A stretch of DNA of 64,000 nucleotides. It comes from Paenibacillus_AP thailandensis (GTDB lineage: Bacteria > Bacillota > Bacilli > Paenibacillales > Paenibacillaceae). Position 1 is the stretch's first letter. Every line of letters starts with the position of its first letter. Below, piece after piece: positions 16,788-24,667 of this stretch. The notes under the pieces were generated by a model. It was not told the origin of the DNA and searched no databases. It worked only from the letters and a program-made list of their open reading frames with translations. The position numbers were made by a program, and so were the translations under genes. Location of the stretch: NCBI RefSeq assembly GCF_042685365.1, contig NZ_JBHUMY010000011.1, positions 124,001 through 188,000 on the forward strand. Direction: 5' to 3'.

Positions 16788-17858
16788 CTACAAATCCGCA
16801 AGCACCTGGTACCATACGCCTTTCTTCGAATAAAGCTCGCTCCGCACCTTGTCCCAGCCGCCCAAATACGAGATGTCGAACAATCCGGACGGAACCTCGT
16901 ATTTGCCCGCCACTTCTTGCGCCACCCGCTCGTTGACCGGGCGGAAGCCGTAATCGGCGAATATGCGCTGCGCCTCTTCGGTTTGCAAGTACGCGACGAA
17001 CGCCTCCGCCACCTCGCGCGTTCCGTGCTCGTCGGCGTTGCGGTCGACGACCGCGGCCGGATTCTCGATCAAGATCGTCGAGCTCGGCACGACAATGTCG
17101 TAATCGACGCCTTGCTTGATCCGGGCAAGCAGCTCGTTCTCGTACGTGACGATGACGTCGCCTACGCCGAATTCAAACGCAGCCATCGAAGCGCGCCCGC
17201 TTTTGTCCAGCGATTCCACGTTCGCGTGAACGGCTTTCAGGAAGCTTTTGGCGTAAGCCGGATCCTTCCGGCCCGTCTCGGCTTCCGACTTCTTCAATCC
17301 GGCTCCGTACATGGCGTTAATGTCCCATTGGGCGCCGCCCGACGTCTTCGGGTTCGGATACAGTACCTTAACCCCTTTGCGGGTCAAATCCTCCCAATCG
17401 CGGATTTGCAGCGGATTGCCGGGGCGCGTCCCCATCACGACGATGGAGCGCGTAATCATGCCGCCTCCGGCCCCGCTTTTCCAATCGTGGGTAATGAGAC
17501 CGGCATCGGCGATTTTGTCGACGTCGCCTTCCATCGCCAGCATCGTTACATCGGCCTCGAAACCGCCTACGATGGCTCTCGCCTGCGTTCCCGAAGCTTC
17601 GTACGATTCCTGGAAAACGACCGTTTGTCCCGTCTTCTCCAGCCAATACCGCTGAAAGGCGGGCAGCAGCTCCTTAAACGCGTCCTTTACGACGGAATAC
17701 GCTCCGATTACAAGCGTTACATCGCCGCTTTGCGCGGTAGATCCGGAAGGTTGTTCTTCATCCGCCCGTCCGCCTGCGGAGCAGCCTGCCGCAACGAGCA
17801 GCAGCGCGGCAAGCAGCAGAGCGAACGCCTTCCGGCTTGTAAATCGAACTCGCGACAC
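16788..17858 (-). CDS. Sulfate/thiosulfate ABC transporter binding lipoprotein
   Basis: A 356-residue sulfate-binding protein (CysP/Sbp type) with lipobox Leu-Val-Ala-Ala-Gly-Cys. Family features include the Tyr-Ser-Val-Val-Lys-Asp-Ala-Phe start of lobe 1, Leu-Tyr-Pro-Asn-Pro-Lys-Thr-Ser-Gly-Gly-Ala and Val-Val-Pro-Ser-Ser-Thr-Ile-Leu-Ile-Glu-Asn-Pro. It binds sulfate or thiosulfate outside the membrane for the CysTWA channel. The start is GTG, seven bases after AGGTG. It is unusual in being the last gene of the operon, 40 bases after cysA. Confidence 0.9.
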   Translation of the reverse strand: MSRVRFTSRKAFALLLAALLLVAAGCSAGGRADEEQPSGSTAQSGDVTLVIGAYSVVKDAFKELLPAFQRYWLEKTGQTVVFQESYEASGTQARAIVGGFEADVTMLAMEGDVDKIADAGLITHDWKSGAGGGMITRSIVVMGTRPGNPLQIRDWEDLTRKGVKVLYPNPKTSGGAQWDINAMYGAGLKKSEAETGRKDPAYAKSFLKAVHANVESLDKSGRASMAAFEFGVGDVIVTYENELLARIKQGVDYDIVVPSSTILIENPAAVVDRNADEHGTREVAEAFVAYLQTEEAQRIFADYGFRPVNERVAQEVAGKYEVPSGLFDISYLGGWDKVRSELYSKKGVWYQVLADL

Positions 17859-17898
17859 TTTTGTGCACCTACCTCCGGGTGAAAATCGGAATCATCGT

Positions 17899-18960
17899 TT
17901 AAATATAAATCGGCATCGGGTCGACCTTCAGCCGGTTTTCGGCAATCCAGCTTTTCTCGTCGTTAAACAGATAAGCCCGGTGCAGCAAGATGCTGACCCG
18001 CTCGTTCGGGTGAAGCACTTCGCTTTCCAGCGGGCGGTACGTCACGAGCTTCACGCCGTCCGCTTCCAGCTCCACCAGCCATTCGCTGCCGCGGAAGTGG
18101 ACATGCTTCACAATACCGTCCATCGCGGCCGACGCGAGCCGAATCTCGCCGGGCTTGCCTACCTCGATATATTCCGGCCGGACAAGCGCCTTCGTCCCGT
18201 TGCCCGCCGCATCCTCGAAGCCTTTCAGGCCGGCGACGTCCTCGACGATCGTCGATTCGCCGATAAAGCTCGCCACGAAAGGCGTCTGCGGATTTTTGTA
18301 AATATCCCAAGGCGTTCCCTTCTGCTCTAGCCTTCCTTTATTGATAATCATAATTTCGTCGGCGACTTCGATCGCTTCGTCCTGGTCGTGCGTAACGAAG
18401 ATCGACGTAATGCCGACGCGCTCGATCATTTCCTTCAGCCATGTGCGAAGCTCCGTCCGGATTTTGGCGTCGATGGCGGCGAACGGCTCATCCAGCAGCA
18501 GCAGCTGCGGCTCCGGCGCCAGCGCTCTCGCGAATGCGACCCGCTGCCGCTGTCCGCCGGACAGCTGGTGGGCGTAGCGGTGCTCGAAGCCTTTGAGGCC
18601 CGTCAGCTCGACCAGCGACATGACCCGCTCGCGGATCCGCTCTTTGGATTGCTTCTTCACCTTTAAGCCGAAAGCGATATTATCGTAAACGGTCATATGC
18701 TTGAACAAAGCATAGTTCTGAAATACGAAGCCGATTCCTCTCTCCTGCGGCGGCAAATCGTTCACCCGCTGTCCATGGAACAATATATCGCCCGAGGACG
18801 GCGTCTCAAGGCCCGCAAGCATGCGGAGGATCGACGTTTTGCCGCCGCCGCTCGGTCCCAGCAAGCCGATCAGATGGCCTTTTTCGATCTGAAAGCTTAC
18901 ATTTTGCACCGCATGGAAATCGCCAAAGCTTTTATTTAAATTCCGGACCTCGATATGCAT
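17899..18960 (-). CDS. cysA: Sulfate/thiosulfate ABC transporter ATP-binding protein CysA
   Basis: A 353-residue ATPase. Walker A is Gly-Pro-Ser-Gly-Gly-Gly-Lys-Thr, the Q-loop Phe-Gln-Asn-Tyr-Ala-Leu-Phe, the signature Leu-Ser-Gly-Gly-Gln-Arg-Gln-Arg and Walker B Leu-Leu-Leu-Leu-Asp-Glu-Pro, followed by the switch His. The C-terminal ~110 residues form a TOBE-type regulatory domain. It energises sulfate or thiosulfate import with the two permeases encoded upstream. The ATG lies three bases beyond the cysW stop. Context with a sulfate-type binding protein supports CysA over a molybdate or polyamine ATPase. Confidence 0.92.
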   Translation of the reverse strand: MHIEVRNLNKSFGDFHAVQNVSFQIEKGHLIGLLGPSGGGKTSILRMLAGLETPSSGDILFHGQRVNDLPPQERGIGFVFQNYALFKHMTVYDNIAFGLKVKKQSKERIRERVMSLVELTGLKGFEHRYAHQLSGGQRQRVAFARALAPEPQLLLLDEPFAAIDAKIRTELRTWLKEMIERVGITSIFVTHDQDEAIEVADEIMIINKGRLEQKGTPWDIYKNPQTPFVASFIGESTIVEDVAGLKGFEDAAGNGTKALVRPEYIEVGKPGEIRLASAAMDGIVKHVHFRGSEWLVELEADGVKLVTYRPLESEVLHPNERVSILLHRAYLFNDEKSWIAENRLKVDPMPIYI

Positions 18961-18963
18961 CGC

Positions 18964-19761
18964 TTAGTGCACTTCCTTTCGTTTTTTCGCCCATTCCATC
19001 AGCAGCAGCAAACCGATCGAAAACGCCGCAAGCACAAGCGCCACGACATTTGCCGCAACGAGGTTGAAATTTTCTACGTCCTGATACACAAGCGTCGTAG
19101 CCGTCTGCGTCTTGTTGATGATGTTGCCCGACACGACCAGAACGGCTCCGAACTCGCCGAGCGAGCGGGCCACGGTAAGGACGACGCCGTAGATGACGCC
19201 CCACCGGATCGAAGGCCAGGTTACCTTCCAGAACGTATACCACGGGTAGGCGCCAAGCATCGATGCCGCTTCCTCCTGCTGGGTGCCGATCTCCTGAAGC
19301 ACCGGCATCACCTCGCGCACCATAAGCGGGAACGTCACGAACAGCGTGGCCAGAATTATGCCCGGCAGCGCGTACACGACGGATACGCCCGCCCTCTCCA
19401 GCAGCGCCCCGGCCGCCGTATCCGGACCCAATATAAGAACGATCATCAACCCGCCGATAACGGGCGATACGGCATAAGGCAAATCGACGATGCTGTTCAG
19501 CAGCCTTTTCCAACGTTCGCCAAGCCAAGGCGCCCGAACGAGATAAATCGCCAGCATCACGCCGAACAGCGTATTGATAATCGTAACGATCACAACGATA
19601 ATGCCGGTCATCATTAAAGCGTGCAGCGCTTCGGGCCGGGTTAAGCCGTCGATAAAACCGGACCACCCTTCCGACCATGCGCTGGTAAATATTCTGAGCA
19701 GCGGAATAATAAGCAAAACGGCAAAAACAAAGTAAGTAGCCAAAATTAACGGTTTTCTCAT
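18964..19761 (-). CDS. cysW: Sulfate ABC transporter permease CysW
   Basis: A 265-residue permease with six hydrophobic segments. The docking loop reads Gln-Glu-Glu-Ala-Ala-Ser-Met-Leu-Gly-Ala, and Leu-Gly-Glu-Phe-Gly-Ala-Val-Leu-Val-Val-Ser-Gly-Asn-Ile is a strong CysW mark. It pairs with CysT to form the sulfate channel. The ATG at 19761 overlaps the cysT stop (ATGA) and has GGAGG eight bases upstream; the longer frame is not needed. Confidence 0.92.
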   Translation of the reverse strand: MRKPLILATYFVFAVLLIIPLLRIFTSAWSEGWSGFIDGLTRPEALHALMMTGIIVVIVTIINTLFGVMLAIYLVRAPWLGERWKRLLNSIVDLPYAVSPVIGGLMIVLILGPDTAAGALLERAGVSVVYALPGIILATLFVTFPLMVREVMPVLQEIGTQQEEAASMLGAYPWYTFWKVTWPSIRWGVIYGVVLTVARSLGEFGAVLVVSGNIINKTQTATTLVYQDVENFNLVAANVVALVLAAFSIGLLLLMEWAKKRKEVH

Positions 19762-20561
19762 CGGCCCAGCCTCCTCGCTTGAACGAGGTTGATGAACCAA
19801 AGAATAACGAACGAGAGCGTAAGCAGCAGCACGGATACGGCGGCAGCCCCTTGCGGGTTGTCGCTTTCGATCTCGCCGAAAATATAAACGGAAGCGATCA
19901 GCGTTTTGCCCGGAATATTGCCGGCTACGAGCACGACCGCGCCGAATTCGGCAAGCGCCCGGGAGAACGCCAGCATCGCGCCGCTTACGATTCCCGGCAG
20001 CATCGACGGAAGCACGATCCGGACGAACGTCCGGGCTTTCGACGCGCCCAGCGTATAAGCGGCCTCTTCCTCCGATTTGTCCAATTCCTCCAACAGCGGC
20101 TGAACCGCGCGAATGACAAACGGGAACGTGACGAATACCATCGCAATGACGATCGCAGGCTCGTGAAATACGATTTCAAGTCCCATCTGGCCGAATAGGC
20201 TGCGCGGGCCAAGCAACAGCAATATCATTAAGCCGCCGACGGCCGTCGGCAGCGCAAACGGCAAATCGACGAGGCTGTTCAGCAGGCTGCGTCCCGGAAA
20301 CCGGTAACGGATTAGCACCCAGCCGACCATCGTGCCGAGCGCCATATTAATGAGCGTCGAAATCAGAGCAAGCTTGATCGTAAGCAGCACCGCTTTCCAA
20401 GCGAGCGGATCGGACACGCTCTCCCAGAAAGGGACGAACCCCTGCGAGAAGGATTGGGTATAAATTCCGATAATGGGAAATACGATAAGGACGATAAAAT
20501 ACAACAGTACCGCGCTGCGAAAGCCGAAACTCCATCCTCGGCCCCGAAACATAGCATTCAC
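19758..20561 (-). CDS. cysT: Sulfate ABC transporter permease CysT
   Basis: A 267-residue permease, first gene of the sulfate operon. The docking loop reads Glu-Glu-Glu-Ala-Ala-Tyr-Thr-Leu-Gly-Ala, and Leu-Ala-Glu-Phe-Gly-Ala-Val-Val-Leu-Val-Ala-Gly-Asn-Ile marks the CysT family. Start choice is uncertain: GTG 20561 has GGAGG 11 bases upstream, ATG 20552 is nine bases further in, and the frame is open to 20603 without a better site. Confidence 0.9.
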   Translation of the reverse strand: MNAMFRGRGWSFGFRSAVLLYFIVLIVFPIIGIYTQSFSQGFVPFWESVSDPLAWKAVLLTIKLALISTLINMALGTMVGWVLIRYRFPGRSLLNSLVDLPFALPTAVGGLMILLLLGPRSLFGQMGLEIVFHEPAIVIAMVFVTFPFVIRAVQPLLEELDKSEEEAAYTLGASKARTFVRIVLPSMLPGIVSGAMLAFSRALAEFGAVVLVAGNIPGKTLIASVYIFGEIESDNPQGAAAVSVLLLTLSFVILWFINLVQARRLGR

Positions 20562-20627
20562 TTGTGACTTAACCTCCAAACCGTCGGCTCGAGCCGTAGG
20601 CATGCCCTCAACGTCGAATAAGATAAT

Positions 20628-20682
20628 TCCTATTAGGATACTAGGTATTTCAAATTTAACAGAAAAAGGAGCATGGCGTCAA
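20628..20682 (-). promoter_or_regulatory. Putative promoter and operator of the sulfate operon
   Basis: On the minus strand TTGACG (20682-20677) is 17 bp from TTAAAT (20659-20654). About 10-20 bases after the predicted start lies a 5-1-5 inverted repeat, TCCTA-T-TAGGA (20628-20638), in an AT-rich context. This could be an operator for a sulfur regulator such as CymR; that assignment is inference. Confidence 0.35.
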
Positions 20683-20699
20683 TGCTTTTTTACCAATTC

Positions 20700-20893
20700 T
20701 TATTGGCGATAGCAGCAACCTTTAACCGCGGCCGACCATTCTCGAAGAGCTTCGGCGAAAAAATCTTTCTCAAATTTTCTGATGGAGCATATAGCGGTTG
20801 CTTATATATAGATGTTTATTCAGAAATGGGCGAATGGTTCGCAATGAGATGCCGATCTGCGGATTCGTGAACGAGATATTTGACCAAAATAAA
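20700..20893. other. Gene-free spacer
   Basis: The spacer between the sulfate promoter and the hairpin at 20894 holds no gene I can support. Short frames exist on both strands but lack ribosome sites and recognisable protein features. Confidence 0.4.
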
Positions 20894-20915
20894 ACCGCCT
20901 TTACGAAAAGGCGGT
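20894..20915 (-). terminator. Terminator downstream of the DinB remnant
   Basis: ACCGCCTTTACGAAAAGGCGGT folds into a 9-bp stem; on the minus strand it runs into TTTTATTTT. It probably once ended the DinB-type gene and may now end the YigZ transcript. Confidence 0.65.
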
Positions 20916-21098
20916 AAATTGAACTGGCGTATCCGTTGAATAACGGACTCGCCAAAGATTTATTTTGTTATTGTCTGACGCGACCCGGCAAATTGATGCT
21001 CATGTTGGCGAAGTCAAATGCGGCGGAATTGTCGTCTTCATAAACGGGGAAGGGATCCTAAAGTTTCCAATTCTACACCTCTTCCCGGTTTTGGGGCT

Positions 21099-21218
21099 TT
21101 AGGTAAACAATCCGCCTAAACGATCATCGGCTGGAGGCGGAGCGCCCAAATGTCTTGCCATCCATACGATTTGACCTTTGTGATGAAATTCGTGTGTCTC
21201 TACATGAGTTAACAGTCT
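21099..21218 (-). pseudogene. Remnant of a DinB-family gene (C-terminal 39 codons)
   Basis: On the minus strand an open frame after a TGA (21221-21219) reads Leu-Thr-His-Val-Glu-Thr-His-Glu-Phe-His-His-Lys-Gly-Gln-Ile-Val and ends in TAA at 21099-21101. His-x3-His-Glu-Phe-His-His-Lys-Gly-Gln is the C-terminal metal-binding signature of DinB-fold proteins. The N-terminal three quarters is absent: about 30 bases upstream is the end of the yigZ-like gene, with no start codon or other DinB motif. I read it as the 3' stump of a gene lost by deletion. Confidence 0.7.
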
Positions 21219-21249
21219 TCACATCGTATTCCCATATCAAAAATACCAT

Positions 21250-21885
21250 TTACTCCCCTTCAATGAAATACAGGCTTTCGCCTTGGGCGATAACCGCCTG
21301 CCCCTGGGTCAAGTCGGTGATCCAAGCGATAAAGTCATCCGCCTCCGGCTCCTCGGGCAAGCACCTCACCGTTACCCGATCGGTAAAATCGGTTCCGCCA
21401 ACACGAACGGCGCGCCCGTGCAGCTCGTTCTCCAGCTTGCCGTACCACGTATAATCGACCTCGACGAACACTTCCCGATGAAGCACGCGAACGATTTCTC
21501 CGGCCGCTTCGATGCCTGCGACAGCCCCGTCCGTGTAGGCCCGAACAAGTCCGCCGGCGCCGAGCATAATACCTCCGAAGTAACGGGTAACGACGACGGC
21601 GACGTTTTTGAGCCCTTTGTTCTTGATCACTTCAAGTATCGGTTTGCCGGCCGTGCCGCTCGGCTCCCCGTCGTCCGAAGACTTCTGGAACTGATCGCGT
21701 TCCCCGACCATATAAGCGGAGCAATTGTGAGTGGCGGTCCGATGCTGGCGTTTGATTTCCTCGATGAATGCAATCGCCTCCTCCTCGCTCTCGACAGGCT
21801 TTGCATGGCCGATAAAACGCGATTTTTTAATGACGATTTCCTGAACGCCCTCCTGCCGGATTGTCCGGTAACGAGTCAGGCTCAT
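21250..21885 (-). CDS. YigZ/IMPACT-family protein
   Basis: A 211-residue cytoplasmic protein of the UPF0029/IMPACT family (YvyE in B. subtilis, YigZ in E. coli). The signature is present: Thr-Ala-Thr-His-Asn-Cys-Ser-Ala-Tyr, then Ser-Asp-Asp-Gly-Glu-Pro-Ser-Gly-Thr-Ala-Gly-Lys-Pro-Ile, then Val-Thr-Arg-Tyr-Phe-Gly-Gly-Ile. The N-terminal domain resembles ribosomal S5 domain 2 and the C-terminal domain is an EF-G domain V-like fold (DUF1949). The molecular role is not settled; a translation-related function is proposed from the fold. The start ATG is preceded by GGAGGGG; the first in-frame ATG would place this ribosome site inside the gene. Confidence 0.9.
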   Translation of the reverse strand: MSLTRYRTIRQEGVQEIVIKKSRFIGHAKPVESEEEAIAFIEEIKRQHRTATHNCSAYMVGERDQFQKSSDDGEPSGTAGKPILEVIKNKGLKNVAVVVTRYFGGIMLGAGGLVRAYTDGAVAGIEAAGEIVRVLHREVFVEVDYTWYGKLENELHGRAVRVGGTDFTDRVTVRCLPEEPEADDFIAWITDLTQGQAVIAQGESLYFIEGE

Positions 21886-21918
21886 AGCTTTCCCCTCCTT
21901 TCCCATATAACAAAAAAA

Positions 21919-21965
21919 CGGCGCGGAAGCCGGAAGCAGCCGAAGCCGCTCCTTCTCCCGCGCCG
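21919..21965 (-). terminator. Terminator of pgi
   Basis: Outer stem CGGCGCGG / CCGCGCCG with a structured loop, followed on the minus strand by seven U (21918-21912). It begins 23 bases after the pgi stop. Confidence 0.75.
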
Positions 21966-21987
21966 CGCTTGATTCGCCAAGCGGCGC

Positions 21988-23337
21988 TTACAGCCGCGCT
22001 TCCAGCTCGGCTTTTTCTTTCTCGTAGCCCGGTTTGCCAAGAAGCGCAAACATGTTTTTCTTGTACGCTTCCACGCCCGGTTGGTCGAACGGGTTAACGC
22101 CCGACAGGTAACCGCTGACGCCGCAAGCTTTCTCGAAGAAGTATACGAGATAGCCGAACGTGTAAGGCGTCATGTCTGCGATGTTCACGATCAGGTTCGG
22201 TACTTGACCGTCCGTATGCGCAAGCAGCGTGCCTTGGAACGCTTTTTTGTTGACGAAGTCCATCGTCTTGCCCGTCAGGAAGTTCAAGCCGTCCAGGTTG
22301 TCCTCGTCATGGCCGATCGTAATGTGCTCCGCCACTTCGTTTACTTGGATAACCGTCTCGAAAATGTTGCGGTTGCCTTCCTGGATGAATTGACCCATCG
22401 AGTGAAGGTCCGTCGAGAAGTCAACGGATGCCGGATAGATGCCTTTGTAATCCTTGCCTTCGCTTTCGCCGTACAGCTGCTTCCACCATTCCGACACGTA
22501 GTGCAGGTTCGGCTCGTAGTTGACGAGAATTTCCGTTACTTTGCCCTTGCGGTACAAAGCGTTGCGGACAGCCGCATATTGGTAAGCTTCGTTTTCCGCC
22601 AGGTTCGGGTTGCTGTATTCCTTGGAAGCGTCGGCAGCGCCTTTCATCATCGCTTCGATGTCGATGCCGGCAGTCGCGATCGGCAGAAGGCCTACTGCGG
22701 TCAGCACCGAATAACGGCCGCCTACGTCGTCAGGAATGACAAACGATTCGTAGCCTTCTTCGGTCGCGAGTTTTTTCAGGGCGCCTTTCGCCTTGTCCGT
22801 CGTGGCGTAAATGCGTTTGCGAGCTTCTTCCTTGCCGTATTTCTTTTCCAGTTCTTCGCGGAAAATGCGGAAAGCGATAGCCGGCTCGGTCGTCGTGCCG
22901 GATTTGGAGATGACGTTGATCGACCAGTCGCGGCCTTCCAGCAGCTGAAGCAGGTGCGTTACGTAAGTGGAGCTGATGTTGTTGCCGGCGAACAGCACTT
23001 GAGGCGTCTTGCGCTGCTCCTTCGGCAGCATGTTGTAGAACGAATGCGACAGCATTTCGATCGCGGCGCGCGCGCCGAGGTACGAACCGCCGATACCGAT
23101 TACGACCAGCACGTCGGAGTCGCCTTGGATTTTTTTGGCGGCTTGTTGAATGCGCGCAAATTCCTCTTTATCGTAGTTAACCGGAAGGTCGATCCATCCG
23201 AGGAAGTCCGATCCGGCTCCCGTTCCGTTATGTAGTTGCTCGTGGGCAAGCTTAACCGGCTGAGCCAGGTTGTCGATTTCATGTTGACCAACAAAGGCAA
23301 GCGCTTTGCTGTAGTCGAATTTTACCGTTTTACTCAT
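21988..23337 (-). CDS. pgi: Glucose-6-phosphate isomerase
   Basis: A 449-residue enzyme interconverting glucose 6-phosphate and fructose 6-phosphate in glycolysis and gluconeogenesis, in the cytoplasm. Length matches Bacillus Pgi. Visible signatures: Gly-Ile-Gly-Gly-Ser-Tyr-Leu-Gly-Ala-Arg, Ile-Ser-Lys-Ser-Gly-Thr-Thr-Thr-Glu-Pro (phosphate binding), Asp-Val-Gly-Gly-Arg-Tyr-Ser-Val (PGI signature), and Gly-Gln-Phe-Ile-Gln-Glu-Gly-Asn-Arg near the catalytic Glu. ATG follows AGGAGGT at about ten bases. Monocistronic with a strong terminator. Confidence 0.97.
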   Translation of the reverse strand: MSKTVKFDYSKALAFVGQHEIDNLAQPVKLAHEQLHNGTGAGSDFLGWIDLPVNYDKEEFARIQQAAKKIQGDSDVLVVIGIGGSYLGARAAIEMLSHSFYNMLPKEQRKTPQVLFAGNNISSTYVTHLLQLLEGRDWSINVISKSGTTTEPAIAFRIFREELEKKYGKEEARKRIYATTDKAKGALKKLATEEGYESFVIPDDVGGRYSVLTAVGLLPIATAGIDIEAMMKGAADASKEYSNPNLAENEAYQYAAVRNALYRKGKVTEILVNYEPNLHYVSEWWKQLYGESEGKDYKGIYPASVDFSTDLHSMGQFIQEGNRNIFETVIQVNEVAEHITIGHDEDNLDGLNFLTGKTMDFVNKKAFQGTLLAHTDGQVPNLIVNIADMTPYTFGYLVYFFEKACGVSGYLSGVNPFDQPGVEAYKKNMFALLGKPGYEKEKAELEARL

Positions 23338-23616
23338 TGCTTAATTGACCTCCTACAGGCTTGAATTAAAAAAACAATACGTCCGCTGATTGCGCGCTGC
23401 AATTAAGAATAGCGAATTTGACTTATAAAAACAAGTTTTTAAGCCATGAAAAATCAATGAAGAAACTTTATAATAAGGATAAAGTTCCTTTATACCGGAA
23501 CGATAAAATCGATGCCGCCGCAGCAAAAAACCGGATATTACGCGGATGTAATCGTTTCCCAATAACGCTGCGCATCCAGCTTCTGCATCCGAAAGGATGA
23601 CGGCAAGGAGGAAAAA

Positions 23617-24528
23617 ATGATGAAAAAAATCGGATTTATCGGGCTTGGCGTCATGGGTTACGGCATGGCCGCCAATCTCATTCGCAAAGGTTACGGCGTC
23701 ACCGTCTACAACCGGACTCCGGGCAAAGCCGAAGGGCTGCTGGAGCTCGGAGCGAAAGAAGCTGGCTCGGCGGCCGAAGCCGGAGCCGAAGCCGACGTGA
23801 TCCTAACGATGATCAGCAACGACGACGCGATCCGCGAAGTCTACTTCGGCGAGCAGGGGGTCCTCGAAGCGGTCCGCCCGGGCGTCGTCGTCATCGACAG
23901 CAGCACCATCTCGCCGTCCTTGGCTCGGGAACTGGCGAACAAGGTGGAGCAGCGCGGCGGGAAGTTTCTCGATGCGCCGGTTACCGGCAGCAAACCGGCC
24001 GCCGATGCCGGCACGCTCGTTTTTATGGTCGGCGGCGAGTCCGAAACGCTGAAGCAAGTTGAGGACGTTCTTTCGGCGATGGGCACCAAAATCATCCCGA
24101 TGGGCTTGAACGGTACCGGAGCGGTTGCAAAGCTTGCCCACAACACGATTGTCGGCATCAATATTGCCGCGTTATCCGAAGGGCTGGCGATCGCGACGAG
24201 CGGCGGCCTCGACGGCAGCGCATTTCTTGAGCTCGTCAAAGCCGGCAGCGCCGGCAGCAAACAGGCGGAGCTGAAGGGAGACAAGCTGCTGCAAGGCGAT
24301 TACGACGTGCAGTTTTCGCTGGCGCTTATGCTGAAGGATTTGAAGCTTTCTTCGGTGCTGTCCGATCAGATGAACGTGCCGACCCCGATGCTCGAAGCGG
24401 CCAAAAGCCTGTTCGTCATCGGCGAAACGATGGGGCTGTCCGGCCTCGATATGTGCAGTGTCGCCCAAGCGTACGAGCAATGGACGGGCCGCAAGTTCAG
24501 CGAAAGCGTCAACGCGGCCAAAAAGTAG
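23617..24528 (+). CDS. 3-Hydroxyisobutyrate/tartronate-semialdehyde-type dehydrogenase
   Basis: A 303-residue NAD(P)-dependent beta-hydroxyacid dehydrogenase. The N-terminal dinucleotide fold reads Gly-Phe-Ile-Gly-Leu-Gly-Val-Met-Gly, the substrate signature Asp-Ala-Pro-Val-Thr-Gly-Ser-Lys-Pro-Ala-Ala, and the catalytic Lys sits in Ala-Lys-Leu-Ala-His-Asn. The all-helical C-terminal domain is complete. Candidates are 2-hydroxy-3-oxopropionate reductase, 3-hydroxyisobutyrate dehydrogenase or a succinic-semialdehyde reductase; sequence alone does not decide. AAGGAGG precedes two adjacent ATGs (23617 and 23620). Confidence 0.9.
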   Translation: MMKKIGFIGLGVMGYGMAANLIRKGYGVTVYNRTPGKAEGLLELGAKEAGSAAEAGAEADVILTMISNDDAIREVYFGEQGVLEAVRPGVVVIDSSTISPSLARELANKVEQRGGKFLDAPVTGSKPAADAGTLVFMVGGESETLKQVEDVLSAMGTKIIPMGLNGTGAVAKLAHNTIVGINIAALSEGLAIATSGGLDGSAFLELVKAGSAGSKQAELKGDKLLQGDYDVQFSLALMLKDLKLSSVLSDQMNVPTPMLEAAKSLFVIGETMGLSGLDMCSVAQAYEQWTGRKFSESVNAAKK

Positions 24529-24543
24529 CCGGCCGGTACGGCC

Positions 24544-24572
24544 TTTACAACTGCCGGAAGCTCTTTTATAAT
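24544..24572 (+). promoter_or_regulatory. Strong promoter upstream of the transporter leader
   Basis: TTTACA (24544-24549), a 17-bp spacer and TATAAT (24567-24572). It starts 16 bases after the dehydrogenase stop and would initiate near 24579. Confidence 0.7.
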
Positions 24573-24599
24573 GGCAATTGAATTTCATACGCACGTCTG

Positions 24600-24628
24600 G
24601 GAGGAGCCTGTCAAAGACGGGCTCCTCC
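24600..24628 (+). terminator. Terminator in the leader of the transporter gene
   Basis: A perfect 9-bp stem GGAGGAGCC / GGCTCCTCC with an 11-base loop, followed by TGTTGTTTTTC. It lies after the 24544-24572 promoter and 40 bases before the transporter start. It can therefore end transcription from that promoter as well as read-through from the dehydrogenase gene. Confidence 0.75.
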
Positions 24629-24667
24629 TGTTGTTTTTCAACTATGCCGCAAACTTCAGGGGGAGCT

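Noticed and set aside
20673..20870. 65-codon + strand frame upstream of the sulfate operon
   Set aside because: No ribosome site, no motif and overlap with the proposed promoter.
24579..24667. Riboswitch in the transporter leader
   Set aside because: Fewer than 25 bases lie between the predicted start and the terminator stem, too short for any aptamer I know.
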